64,000 bases of DNA from Sphingobacterium athyrii (lineage in GTDB: Bacteria > Bacteroidota > Bacteroidia > Sphingobacteriales > Sphingobacteriaceae), in NCBI RefSeq assembly GCF_003071065.1, contig NZ_QCXX01000004.1:124614-188613 (forward strand), given 5' to 3'. The notes under the pieces were generated by a model, which ran no database searches, was not told the DNA's origin, and was given only the letters and a program-made list of their open reading frames with translations. Shown here piece after piece: positions 1 to 8,011 of the stretch (position 1 is the first letter of the stretch; each line of letters begins with the position of its first letter). The position numbers were made by a program, and so were the translations under genes.

Positions 1-24
1 TTCAATAGATTTTTAATAGATAGG

Positions 25-47
25 AGCCACGGTTAGCGTGGCTTTTT
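25..47 (+). terminator. Rho-independent terminator of a gene left of the window
   Basis: A 7-bp stem (AGCCACG with CGTGGCT) closes a 5-nt loop and is followed by TTTTT. It lies before the first gene and probably ends a transcript that enters from the left edge. Confidence 0.75.
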
Positions 48-61
48 AAATAGTATAATAT

Positions 62-529
62 ATGACTAAAATTTTCCATTGTGCTGTCATCCTGCTTTTT
101 CTTTGTTTTACTGCTGGCACAGCGCAAGCTCAATCTGCGGATTCATTATTGGTGGTTGATGATATCCAATTTGATTTAAAAGAGTTTCATGTGGATAAGG
201 CAAAAAATGAGTTGGTTATTAATTTATTTGCAATATCCTACAGTACAGATCCCCGCGAGTATAAAATGAATACTTTCTCCACACAGATTCTGGATCAAAA
301 GAAGCAGCCGCATTTTTTCTCTTCAATTCAGATGGGAAATGTCCGGATCAACTTTGAAGATAAACAGAACTATTTGCATTATCTGCTTGAGGAGGATAAA
401 CCTGTAGATATCCAGGTAATTGTGAAAGACTGGAAGAAGACCGATAAACCCGTTAGTATCAAACTTGTTTTTGAAAGTAGCGAGGAGGAAGGTAAATTTT
501 TGGAAGTCCCCATCTTGCTGAATAAATAG
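62..529 (+). CDS. Exported protein of unknown function (155 aa)
   Basis: I do not recognise this family. The first 23 or so residues form a clear Sec signal peptide: a Lys after the start, a hydrophobic core, and a signal peptidase I site of the AQA type. The mature part (about 130 residues) has no cysteine and no membrane segment, and is rich in beta-prone and charged residues, so a soluble periplasmic or surface protein is likely. It stands alone between two terminators. The signal peptide is seen in the sequence; the location is inferred and the function is unknown. Confidence 0.7.
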   Translation: MTKIFHCAVILLFLCFTAGTAQAQSADSLLVVDDIQFDLKEFHVDKAKNELVINLFAISYSTDPREYKMNTFSTQILDQKKQPHFFSSIQMGNVRINFEDKQNYLHYLLEEDKPVDIQVIVKDWKKTDKPVSIKLVFESSEEEGKFLEVPILLNK

Positions 530-551
530 TTGATCGGACTTACATAAATAG

Positions 552-589
552 AAAAAGCGCTGAGTCTTCAAAGATTCCAGCGCTTTTTT
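552..589. terminator. Bidirectional terminator
   Basis: An 11-bp perfect stem (AAAAAGCGCTG with CAGCGCTTTTT) has A and T tracts on its two sides, so it can work in both directions. It sits between two convergent genes, the exported protein at 62-529 and the membrane protein that ends at 610. Confidence 0.9.
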
Positions 590-609
590 AGCTTTTTGAA
601 ATTTATTTC

Positions 610-1149
610 TTATCGATTGTAACGGATCTGTTGTTTGTCTAACATGCCCATCTGATCTTTCATCATTTTTATTTGGTCAGCTAACAGTTTATTTTTATCT
701 GCTTTCTTAGCTTCTTGAAGTAATTTTTCCGCTTCACGTTTATTACGTTTTGCCATTGCTACACCCGCTAAACTTAATTTTGCCAACGCGATATTATGAT
801 CCATATGAAGTCCGAGTGCAAGCGCCTTTTTGAAATACTTTTCGGATTGCATTGGAGCGCGTTGAGATTCGATCAATCCGATTAACATGTTGTAATAACC
901 ATGTTGTTGCGGAATTAATTGTTTTTCATAATTCGTGATTTTCTTTAACCATTTTTCGGCAGCAGCCATATCTTGTTTGCGCATATACCATTGCGCGATA
1001 AGCATGTATTCATGAAAAAATACAGTGACAAAACCAAGAATTGTGATCAAGATGCCTAGTATTCCCCATCCCCAATTTCCGGTCCAAAATAAAGCAACTG
1101 TCCCAATCAGCAATGCACTGCAAATGATGATTCTAACGAGATTTGACAT
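610..1149 (-). CDS. Membrane protein with a TPR-like helical domain
   Basis: Family not recognised. Two hydrophobic segments lie near the N terminus (about residues 4-22 and 27-46 from the chosen start). The remainder is Lys- and Ala-rich helical sequence with repeated helix pairs, such as a segment resembling a TPR around KYFKKALALG, so it may be a membrane-anchored cytoplasmic scaffold. The frame is open back to a TTG at 1179. I chose the ATG at 1149 because it begins just before the first membrane segment and gives 179 residues. A bidirectional terminator follows the stop. Function unknown. Confidence 0.65.
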   Translation of the reverse strand: MSNLVRIIICSALLIGTVALFWTGNWGWGILGILITILGFVTVFFHEYMLIAQWYMRKQDMAAAEKWLKKITNYEKQLIPQQHGYYNMLIGLIESQRAPMQSEKYFKKALALGLHMDHNIALAKLSLAGVAMAKRNKREAEKLLQEAKKADKNKLLADQIKMMKDQMGMLDKQQIRYNR

Positions 1150-1345
1150 AAATCTTTGTTTAAAAATATTTGTGTTCAATTTAATTCTGCAAATATCCGT
1201 TAATTTCGTCGTTTAAGCAACTTGTTCAAGTGGTTATTTTGTAAAATTATACATTTCATGCTCATACCGATCGTCAAAATGATCTTATGGCAGATAACTG
1301 TTCCGCTATCGTAAGTGCTTTATGAACAGCGACCGGGGAATAAAT

Positions 1346-1376
1346 TTGCCATTACATGCAACTTTTTCTAAGTTTG
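1346..1376 (+). promoter_or_regulatory. Promoter of ung
   Basis: TTG at 1346-1348, 20 nt of spacer, then TAAGTTTG at 1369-1376: a full match to the Bacteroidota primary promoter form. The ung ATG is only 5 nt further on, so the transcript is probably leaderless or nearly so. Confidence 0.75.
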
Positions 1377-1380
1377 GTTT

Positions 1381-2055
1381 ATGGAAAAGCTATATGATGA
1401 TTCTTGGGCACCAGTATTGAAACCTTTGTTCAGTCAGCCTTATATGAAACAATTGTCTGCCTTTGTACAGGCGGAACGTCAACGGACTAAGGTGTTTCCG
1501 CCTGCTGATCTAGTGATGAATGCTTTTAAACTGACACCGCTCCAACATGTTAAAGTTGTTATTCTCGGGCAGGATCCGTATCACAATGATGGTCAGGCAC
1601 ATGGTTTGTCTTTTTCTGTGCCAGAGGGGATTGTATTGCCGCCTTCTTTAAAGAATATTTTTAAGGAATTACAGGATGATATTGATGGATTTGTAGAACC
1701 TCGATCAGGGGATCTGACGTCTTGGGCCAAGCAGGGCGTATTGTTGCTTAATGCAACGCTGACTGTGCAGGCGCATTTGGCCGGTTCGCACCAGAAAAGA
1801 GGCTGGGAAGTTTTTACAGACAGTATTATACATGCTATTTCCGAACGATGTGAGCATGTGGTCTTTCTGCTTTGGGGTAGCTACGCACAAAAGAAAAGTG
1901 TATTGATCGACGCGCGTAAGCATCTTATTTTGACAGCTGTGCACCCATCGCCGCTTTCTGTTTACAGGGGTTTTTTTGGAAGCAAACACTTTTCAAAGGC
2001 AAATCAATATTTGGTGGAGCATGGTAAGACTCCTATTGATTGGCGTTTGGTCTAA
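1381..2055 (+). CDS. ung: Uracil-DNA glycosylase
   Basis: Removes uracil from DNA as the first step of base excision repair. The family 1 signatures are present: the water-activating motif GQDPYH at residues 63-68 (catalytic Asp65) and the DNA-intercalation loop HPSPLSVYRGFFG at residues 188-200. The length of 224 residues is normal for the family. The start is fixed by a good promoter whose -7 box ends 4 nt before the ATG. Its stop codon overlaps the stop of the convergent DUF6695 gene by 3 of 4 nt. The call is secure. Confidence 0.97.
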   Translation: MEKLYDDSWAPVLKPLFSQPYMKQLSAFVQAERQRTKVFPPADLVMNAFKLTPLQHVKVVILGQDPYHNDGQAHGLSFSVPEGIVLPPSLKNIFKELQDDIDGFVEPRSGDLTSWAKQGVLLLNATLTVQAHLAGSHQKRGWEVFTDSIIHAISERCEHVVFLLWGSYAQKKSVLIDARKHLILTAVHPSPLSVYRGFFGSKHFSKANQYLVEHGKTPIDWRLV

Positions 2056-3080
2056 GCGTATTTGTCATGGGCAGTAACACCGGTTTCTCCAATTGCCAAA
2101 ACATGGATATGTTCGATTCGAATGGTATTCTTATTTTGTCGTAGATGACTGAATAGAAAATGGCTGTCGTAGGTGATCTGATAGGAGCTTTCAAAATCTA
2201 TGGGCTGGCTCGTTTCCCCCAGAACGCTGTATTCATGCTCTCCTTGTTGCGTGAATCGATGTATAATCACCCGATTCGCACTAATGGGGTCTATGTGGAA
2301 CCAGGCCCCCTCGCCGACACCGCCTAGGTACTGTGCGCTGGCTGGGAGGTGGCAGGGCTTATCTTTCTGAAGCATTCCGCCAATTGTAATATCTTCAGGT
2401 AGCGTTCCAGCGCAACGAGCGGAGATATTATTCCTTAGTTTTTTAAGGAGAAATAACAATGATGTGAATCGTCCCATTTTTATGGTTTGAAGGCCGCCTG
2501 ATGTCGTATATTTATAGATTGACCCGTCGGAGCAAGAGTTGACTATATTGCTCATTGGGCTTGCCTTTATGGTTTCTGGAAAATTGATCGGATGCCAGAA
2601 ATGAAACTTTTTGGAGGCGTGGATAAGGAGTCTTACAATAAATCGGGAGCAATTATTGTTATTGTACGCTACGGCGCCATAGGGGTATGATCCCCGGTGT
2701 ACCCATTGATCAGCAAAAGCTTTTGCACGATAAAAATCTATTTTTTGGACAATGGAAAAATAAAGATCGCCGACGCCCTGCATGGCATCTTTCATCTCTT
2801 CAAAATACCGGACAATTTCCGGCAGGTTTAGGATGTGGTTTCGCTCAATTTGTGCTTTAAGTTTAATCGTTAGTTTTGGATCAGAATCTTCTGAACGTGC
2901 TCTTCCGTATCCTCTTGGGGCAATATATCGGCCAAAATCGTAGAAACAAAGTCTGCCTGTATCGCGTTCGATCAGGACGATGCCTGTGTGGCCGACTTTA
3001 AAGTTTAGATTTTTAACAAGGCCTATTTTCTTGAAAAACATCATCCATGCTTCGTCACCGCGTAGCATCAGGCCAAGCAA
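2052..3080 (-). CDS. DUF6695-like protein, apparently frameshifted near the 5' end
   Basis: The body resembles DUF6695, a family of unknown function common in Bacteroidota, with segments like GHTGIVLIERDTG and YDFGRYIAPRGYGR. The frame given here (342 aa) opens only at a TTG at 3080 or an ATG at 3068. Upstream, in another frame, an ATG at 3120 begins MKTSSQYQDLAMILAWPDAT and then meets TGA at 3055-3057. As I remember it, the family begins with a hydrophobic stretch ending in a PDT/PDA motif followed directly by the part now in the downstream frame. The two frames therefore look like one gene broken by one extra or two missing bases near 3065. It may be a pseudogene, a sequencing error, or a shorter protein that starts at 3068. 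The family assignment is from memory. Confidence 0.6.
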   Translation of the reverse strand: MLGLMLRGDEAWMMFFKKIGLVKNLNFKVGHTGIVLIERDTGRLCFYDFGRYIAPRGYGRARSEDSDPKLTIKLKAQIERNHILNLPEIVRYFEEMKDAMQGVGDLYFSIVQKIDFYRAKAFADQWVHRGSYPYGAVAYNNNNCSRFIVRLLIHASKKFHFWHPINFPETIKASPMSNIVNSCSDGSIYKYTTSGGLQTIKMGRFTSLLFLLKKLRNNISARCAGTLPEDITIGGMLQKDKPCHLPASAQYLGGVGEGAWFHIDPISANRVIIHRFTQQGEHEYSVLGETSQPIDFESSYQITYDSHFLFSHLRQNKNTIRIEHIHVLAIGETGVTAHDKYA

Positions 3081-3131
3081 GGATCATTGCGAGATCCTGA
3101 TATTGGGATGATGTTTTCATAGGCTTTTCTT

Positions 3132-3602
3132 TTAGTATTCCAATGGAATGATCGGTTCCTTTTTGCTTGTGGACATAATCATCATCGTTTGGAATGTCTT
3201 TACAAAAGGAATTTTGGCAATCTTTTCCATGATAACACCTTCATAGGCTTTTATGTCTTTTACGTAGACCTTGAGAATAAAATCGCAATTACCGGTGACA
3301 TGGTGGCACTCTGTTACCTCCGGGATCATTTTTACGGCAGCGACAAATTCTGGAATTGCATTGTGTGTGTGGAAATCCAGCGAGATCTGTATAAAGGATT
3401 TTATGCCTAGCCCTAATTTTTCTTCGTCAACAAAAGCATGATAACTCTTGATAAAGCCCGAATTCTCAAGTTTTCTTACACGTTCTAAAGTAGGTGCAGG
3501 AGAGAGCCCGATACTGGATGCTAATTGCAAATTGGTAATACGGCCATTCTCTTGTAATAGTTTAAGAATTTTTAAATCTGTTTTGTCTGGTGCAAACGGC
3601 AT
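3132..3602 (-). CDS. Lrp/AsnC family transcriptional regulator
   Basis: A DNA-binding regulator of the feast/famine type, 156 residues, the usual length. An N-terminal winged helix-turn-helix spans about residues 7-66 (DLKILKLLQENGRITNLQLA begins it). A RAM/AsnC effector-binding domain spans about 71-147, with the conserved GNCDF turn. Such proteins normally bind amino acids and act as octamers on AT-rich palindromes. It is divergent from sufBCD, and the 332-bp region between them holds several inverted repeats, so control of itself and perhaps of suf is plausible but inferred. The ligand is unknown. Confidence 0.92.
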   Translation of the reverse strand: MPFAPDKTDLKILKLLQENGRITNLQLASSIGLSPAPTLERVRKLENSGFIKSYHAFVDEEKLGLGIKSFIQISLDFHTHNAIPEFVAAVKMIPEVTECHHVTGNCDFILKVYVKDIKAYEGVIMEKIAKIPFVKTFQTMMIMSTSKKEPIIPLEY

Positions 3603-3934
3603 ATCTTAAGTCTTAATAATCAATAGTATTTGTAAATATACAAAATTATATTTGGAAATTTAAAAATAAACAAAATTATTGATGATAAATAGATTTTGTT
3701 TATATGATTGGGAGTTTGTTATAATTTTTATTGATTTAAAATCATTTGACTGTCATAATCGTTTGAAATGTGCGCATTTCAATGAAATGAAATGATAAAT
3801 GTCATTTTTTTATTAAAAATACCTGTTTGAGGATACATAAAATGTATTTTATTGGCTTTGAAATTGTAACTTTGCAGTTCGATAGGTGCGGAGGTTAGAC
3901 CCCTCCCGAATTAGTTAAACCGTGAGAGCGAAAT
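3603..3934. other. Palindrome-rich divergent control region between the lrp-like gene and suf
   Basis: This non-coding stretch holds four inverted repeats: TTTGTA/TACAAA (3629-3644, 4-nt spacer), an 11-bp perfect pair ATAAACAAAAT/ATTTTGTTTAT (3666-3676 and 3693-3703), GAAATG/CATTTC (3765-3780) and ATAAAA/TTTTAT (3837-3852). A possible minus-strand promoter for the regulator is TAATTTTG, read as CAAAATTA at 3641-3648. The suf -7 box is at 3867-3874. The positions are seen directly; binding by any protein is inference. Confidence 0.6.
3867..3874 (+). promoter_or_regulatory. -7 box of the suf operon promoter
   Basis: TAACTTTG fits TAnnTTTG. No good TTG lies 19-20 nt upstream; that position is occupied by the palindrome at 3837-3852, which would suit an activator- or repressor-controlled promoter. 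The predicted leader of about 55 nt contains a small hairpin, GGAGG at 3890-3894 with CCTCC at 3902-3906. Confidence 0.55.
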
Positions 3935-5386
3935 ATGAGTACTAAAGACGACGATTTATTAAAAGAGCTGGAGCTCGAAGAATATAAATACGGGTTCACG
4001 ACAGATATCGAAATGGAAATCGCAGCCAAAGGCCTTACAGAGGAGACGGTTCGTTTTATTTCGGCAAAAAAGAATGAGCCTGAATGGTTATTGGAGTGGA
4101 GATTGAAAGCTTTTCGTCATTTCTTGACGTTAAAGATGCCTACTTGGCAAAATTTCAGAGCTCCAGAGATTGATTTTCAAGATCTATCTTATTATGCTGC
4201 CCCAAAGGCAAAACCACAAGTAAATTCCATGGATGAAGTTGATCCTGAATTGATTGCTACATTTGAAAAGTTGGGTATTCCTTTGGATGAGCAAAAGATT
4301 TTGGCCGGTGTGGTAGCTGTTGATGCGGTCTTTGATTCGGTATCGGTAAAGACAACGTTCCGTGAGAAACTAAAGGAACAAGGGGTAATCTTTTGTTCAT
4401 TTGGCGAAGCCGTACAAGAACATCCTGATCTCGTAAAGAAATATTTGGGAACCGTGGTTCCTCAAACAGATAATATTTATGCTGCGTTAAACTCTGCCGT
4501 GTTTTCGGATGGATCATTTGTTTATGTTCCAAAGGGCGTGAAATGTCCGATGGAGTTGTCAACTTATTTCCGTATTAACGCACAAAATACAGGTCAGTTC
4601 GAACGTACCTTAATCGTTGCGGATGAAGGGGCCTACGTGTCGTATCTGGAAGGCTGTACTGCACCGATGCGTGATGAGAATCAATTACACGCTGCTGTAG
4701 TGGAATTGATTGCTGAACGCGATGCAGAAATTAAATACTCTACTGTACAGAACTGGTATCCCGGTGACAAAGACGGTAAAGGTGGTATTTTTAACTTTGT
4801 AACGAAACGCGGGATCTGTAGAGGTGATAATAGCAAGATTTCATGGACTCAGGTAGAAACTGGGTCGGCAATTACCTGGAAGTATCCGGGTGTCATTTTA
4901 AAAGGGGATAATTCAATCGGTGAGTTTTACTCTGTAGCGATGACCCGTAACTACCAAGTTGCTGATACAGGAACAAAAATGATCCACTTGGGTAAAAACA
5001 CGAAATCTAAAATTGTTTCAAAAGGAATTTCTGCGGGAAAAAGCCACAATAGTTACAGAGGATTGGTGAAAATCGGACCTAATGCTGATAATTCTCGAAA
5101 CTTTACCCAATGTGATTCTTTACTGATCGGTGATAGATGTGGTGCACATACATTCCCCTATATCGAAAACCGCAATAAGACAGCAAAATTGGAGCACGAG
5201 GCGACTACATCGAAAATTGGTGAAGATCAAGTGTTTTATTTAAACCAACGTGGTATTGATTCCGAAAAAGCGGTTGGTTTAATTGTTAATGGTTACGCTA
5301 AAGAGGTGTTAAATCAGTTGCCAATGGAATTTGCTGTGGAAGCACAAAAATTATTGGCGATTTCTTTAGAAGGTTCAGTAGGATAG
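3935..5386 (+). CDS. sufB: Fe-S cluster assembly scaffold protein SufB
   Basis: Core scaffold of the SUF system, which builds Fe-S clusters in the SufBC2D complex and hands them to target enzymes. At 483 residues it matches the family length, and the C-terminal half has the SufBD beta-helix core (for example [20 protein letters not shown] and [13 protein letters not shown]). It is the first gene of sufB-sufC-sufD; sufC starts 63 nt after its stop. The chosen ATG follows a -7 box and a leader of about 55 nt. No cysteine desulfurase gene accompanies the operon in this window. Confidence 0.96.
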   Translation: MSTKDDDLLKELELEEYKYGFTTDIEMEIAAKGLTEETVRFISAKKNEPEWLLEWRLKAFRHFLTLKMPTWQNFRAPEIDFQDLSYYAAPKAKPQVNSMDEVDPELIATFEKLGIPLDEQKILAGVVAVDAVFDSVSVKTTFREKLKEQGVIFCSFGEAVQEHPDLVKKYLGTVVPQTDNIYAALNSAVFSDGSFVYVPKGVKCPMELSTYFRINAQNTGQFERTLIVADEGAYVSYLEGCTAPMRDENQLHAAVVELIAERDAEIKYSTVQNWYPGDKDGKGGIFNFVTKRGICRGDNSKISWTQVETGSAITWKYPGVILKGDNSIGEFYSVAMTRNYQVADTGTKMIHLGKNTKSKIVSKGISAGKSHNSYRGLVKIGPNADNSRNFTQCDSLLIGDRCGAHTFPYIENRNKTAKLEHEATTSKIGEDQVFYLNQRGIDSEKAVGLIVNGYAKEVLNQLPMEFAVEAQKLLAISLEGSVG

Positions 5387-5449
5387 ATAATAAATAATTG
5401 AGCAAGCTAGCTAATGCTGGCGTATCGTTCAATACTCAATAAGAATAAA

Positions 5450-6208
5450 ATGTTAAGCATTAAAAATTTACATGCGTCTGTAGAAGACAAACAAATATTA
5501 AAGGGATTAAACCTGGAAGTTAAAGCAGGGGAAATCCACGCTATTATGGGGCCTAATGGAGCTGGAAAGAGTACCTTAGGTAATGTTTTGGCCGGACGTG
5601 AATCATACGAAGTGAATGAAGGTTCTGCTTTTTTGGATGGCGTGGATTTATTGGATCTTTCTCCGGAGGATCGTGCTCGTGAGGGACTGTTCCTGGCGTT
5701 TCAATATCCGGTTGAAATCCCGGGTGTATCGAATATCAATTTTCTGAAAACAGCAGTGAATGATATTCGTGAATATAAAGGTTTGCCTCCAATGGAAGCC
5801 AAAGAATTCTTACAGATGGTAAAGGATAAGCAAAAGCTGGTTGAGTTTTCGGCCAATTTAGCGAATCGTTCTTTGAACGAAGGTTTCTCCGGTGGTGAGA
5901 AAAAACGTAACGAGATTTTTCAGCTGGCGATGTTGAATCCTAAATTATCAATTTTGGATGAAACAGATTCAGGTTTGGATATCGATGCACTTCGTATTGT
6001 TGCAAATGGTGTGAATCAGTTACGTTCCAAAGACAATGCCTTTATTGTCATCACACACTACCAGCGTCTGTTGGATTACATCGTTCCAGATTTTGTTCAC
6101 GTCTTGTACAATGGCCGTATCGTGAAATCGGGGCCTAAAGAATTGGCTTTGGAGCTCGAAGAAAAGGGATACGATTGGTTAAAAGAATATGATACACAAA
6201 ACGCCTAA
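5450..6208 (+). CDS. sufC: Fe-S cluster assembly ATPase SufC
   Basis: ABC-type soluble ATPase that drives shape changes in the SufBC2D scaffold. From the chosen start it has 252 residues, with Walker A GPNGAGKS at 34-41, the ABC signature FSGGE at 146-150, Walker B ending LDE at 169-171 and the switch His at 203. The frame is open to an ATG at 5414, but the 12 extra residues (MLAYRSILNKNK) precede the strand where SufC proteins normally start, so the ATG at 5450 is preferred. It lies between sufB and sufD in one operon. Confidence 0.95.
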   Translation: MLSIKNLHASVEDKQILKGLNLEVKAGEIHAIMGPNGAGKSTLGNVLAGRESYEVNEGSAFLDGVDLLDLSPEDRAREGLFLAFQYPVEIPGVSNINFLKTAVNDIREYKGLPPMEAKEFLQMVKDKQKLVEFSANLANRSLNEGFSGGEKKRNEIFQLAMLNPKLSILDETDSGLDIDALRIVANGVNQLRSKDNAFIVITHYQRLLDYIVPDFVHVLYNGRIVKSGPKELALELEEKGYDWLKEYDTQNA

Positions 6209-6268
6209 TCTTTTACACCGATAAAATAGGAGTGGAAGAGAATTTTGGCGATTTGATTAAAAAATAAC

Positions 6269-7576
6269 ATGAGTACATTAGTTTCAGAATCATTACTTCA
6301 ACAAGTGTTGGGAGCTTTTAAAGAGCAAAGTGTTTCAGACGGACCTGCTTTCTTTACGGAAGCGCGTCAACAAGCATTCGAGCGTTTCGAAGCAGCAGGC
6401 TTTCCCACAGTTAAGAATGAAGAATGGAAATATACAAACATCCACAGTATTGTCAATAAGCCTTATGCGCTTGATGTAGATGTGGATATCGAGGGCTTGG
6501 ATTTTAGCGCAGGAGAGATTCCGAATTTGGATGCCTACCGTATTATTCTGGTTAATGGGCAGTATGTATTGGCGGTGAGTGAGCTGGAAAAGGTAAAGGG
6601 ACTTGTTGTTATTCCAATGGATGACGCTGTTGAGGAACCTGCATTTCAGTCCCATTTTGCGAAATACGCTGACAAGTCCGATAATATTATGGTGGCACTC
6701 AACACAGCGGCCTTTACGAATGGTGTATTTATCCATTTGAAAAAAGGCGTTGTACTTGATAAACCTATTCAGATTATCCACGTAGCAACCGGAAAAGAAG
6801 ACTTTTTTGCACAGACACGGAATTTGGTCGTTGTCGAACCTAATGCTGAACTTGAACTGATCGAGAGTTTTATTATGGCAGATGGTAGCGCAAGCAATGT
6901 GCATAATAAAGTTTCGGAAATCATAGTAAAAGAGAATGCTAAAGTTCAACATTACTATCTTCAGGTGGCCGAATCTGCGAGCCGTTACTTTAATCATACA
7001 GAAGTATATCAGGAAAAATATAGTCTTTACAATAACTACAACTGTAATTTCCCCGGTGCATCCTTTATTCGCAATAATATTAATGTGCGCTTAGATGCTG
7101 AAAATGTAGAAAGTCATCTGTATGGTATTAACCTGACAGCGGGGGATCAATTGGTGGACAATCACACTGTTGTGGACCATCTTAAGCCACATTGTGAATC
7201 CTACGAATGGTATAAAAATATTACACAGGATAAATCTACGGCTGTTTTCAACGGAAAGATCTTCGTTCGTGAAGATGCACAGAAAACCAACGCTTTCCAA
7301 CAGAACAATAATATGTTAATGTCGGATAATTCAGCGGTTTATACAAAACCACAACTGGAGATTTTTGCGGATGATGTGAAATGTTCACACGGATGTACGA
7401 TCGGTCAGTTTGATAATGAAGCTTTGTTTTATTTGAGAGCGCGTGGAATAGGTGAAGAATCAGCACGTATCCTACTTGTACATGCTTTTGCCTTTGATGT
7501 AACGACCCGCTTTTCAAACGAAGTTGTTCGGAAATATGTCGAGGAGCTGGTGGAACAAAGCCTAAAAACGAACTAA
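6269..7576 (+). CDS. sufD: Fe-S cluster assembly protein SufD
   Basis: Paralogue of SufB and partner in the SufBC2D scaffold. Its 435 residues include an N-terminal helical region ending in the typical NEEWKYTN segment, then the SufBD beta-helix core. Near the C terminus the conserved motif DVKCSHGCTIGQ carries the His used in cluster assembly in well-studied SufD proteins. It is the last gene of the operon, 60 nt after sufC, and a strong terminator begins 26 nt after its stop. In many Bacteroidota sufS follows; here it does not. Confidence 0.95.
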   Translation: MSTLVSESLLQQVLGAFKEQSVSDGPAFFTEARQQAFERFEAAGFPTVKNEEWKYTNIHSIVNKPYALDVDVDIEGLDFSAGEIPNLDAYRIILVNGQYVLAVSELEKVKGLVVIPMDDAVEEPAFQSHFAKYADKSDNIMVALNTAAFTNGVFIHLKKGVVLDKPIQIIHVATGKEDFFAQTRNLVVVEPNAELELIESFIMADGSASNVHNKVSEIIVKENAKVQHYYLQVAESASRYFNHTEVYQEKYSLYNNYNCNFPGASFIRNNINVRLDAENVESHLYGINLTAGDQLVDNHTVVDHLKPHCESYEWYKNITQDKSTAVFNGKIFVREDAQKTNAFQQNNNMLMSDNSAVYTKPQLEIFADDVKCSHGCTIGQFDNEALFYLRARGIGEESARILLVHAFAFDVTTRFSNEVVRKYVEELVEQSLKTN

Positions 7577-7601
7577 ATAAAATCACACAAACTATACACT
7601 G

Positions 7602-7640
7602 AATAAGGCGTTTACCAATCGGTATACGCCTTATTTTTTT
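7602..7640 (+). terminator. Terminator of the sufBCD operon
   Basis: AATAAGGCGT pairs perfectly with ACGCCTTATT, and the stem extends inward through TACC/GGTA to a 4-nt loop. A run of seven T follows. This cleanly separates suf from the efflux gene downstream. Confidence 0.92.
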
Positions 7641-7703
7641 GATCAACATTTCTCTTTAAAAGATCCGGTGGAAACGGTTTTAAAATAGGCAGAAGCCTTG
7701 GAG

Positions 7704-7734
7704 TTGTGTTTTTGCTTCTTTTCTCTTACTTTTG
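7704..7734 (+). promoter_or_regulatory. Promoter of the efflux-gene leader transcript
   Basis: TTG at 7704-7706, a 20-nt spacer, and TACTTTTG at 7727-7734 match the Bacteroidota promoter form exactly. Transcription should begin near 7740, some 270 nt before the MFS start codon and just before a 16-codon ORF. Confidence 0.75.
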
Positions 7735-7741
7735 TACCGTT

Positions 7742-7792
7742 ATGAACATGTCTTTGTATACAGCTTACGCTTATAAACCTTGGGTTTTATAG
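7742..7792 (+). CDS. Possible 16-residue leader peptide
   Basis: ATG to TAG encodes MNMSLYTAYAYKPWVL. It starts 8 nt after the end of a consensus -7 box, so it would be read from a leaderless or near-leaderless RNA. It is rich in Tyr, Trp and Pro, as some regulatory leader peptides are. Being small, it could arise by chance; the support is its position between a strong promoter and a resistance-type efflux gene. Confidence 0.35.
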   Translation: MNMSLYTAYAYKPWVL

Positions 7793-7842
7793 CTCATTTA
7801 CGTTTTTAAATTCTCCATTGGACACACCTGTTCGCTTAATGA

Positions 7843-7959
7843 ATGGATTGGTTCTCTCTGAGTTATCCACTTGCAGCTTTGACAAGTCTGATATTCGGTG
7901 CGCGCGATCCGGTATTTTCATTTGCTGATTGGGTAGGTGCTAAAAGCGTTTTACTTTAA
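7843..7959 (+). CDS. Possible 38-residue small ORF in the efflux leader
   Basis: ATG to TAA encodes a hydrophobic peptide that begins MDWFSLSYPLAALTSLIFGA. The stop codon ends one base before the 5' arm of the terminator-like hairpin at 7961-7985, so a ribosome ending translation here would cover that arm. This geometry suits translation-coupled attenuation, but the ORF could be chance. No homologue is known to me. Confidence 0.35.
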   Translation: MDWFSLSYPLAALTSLIFGARDPVFSFADWVGAKSVLL

Positions 7960-7960
7960 T

Positions 7961-8003
7961 GTGCTGATCATTCTTGATCATGCACCTGTTGTATTTTTTA
8001 TTT
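7961..8003 (+). promoter_or_regulatory. Terminator-like hairpin just before the MFS start (candidate attenuator)
   Basis: GTGC-TGATCA, loop TTCT, TGATCA-T-GCAC form a 10-bp stem with one bulge, followed by a T-rich stretch from 7991. Its 3' arm (GCACCT, 7982-7987) can also pair with AGGTGC at 7935-7940, so two folds are possible. It ends within 30 nt of the MFS start codon, an odd place for a terminator unless it is conditional. Confidence 0.55.
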
Positions 8004-8011
8004 AAAATTTT

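Noticed and set aside
6335..6997. 220-codon open frame antisense to sufD
   Set aside because: Shadow of a securely identified gene; composition is rich in Cys, Asn and Phe, with no motif.
7248..7649. 133-codon minus-strand open frame at the 3' end of sufD
   Set aside because: It runs through the sufD terminator and most of it is antisense to conserved sufD codons.
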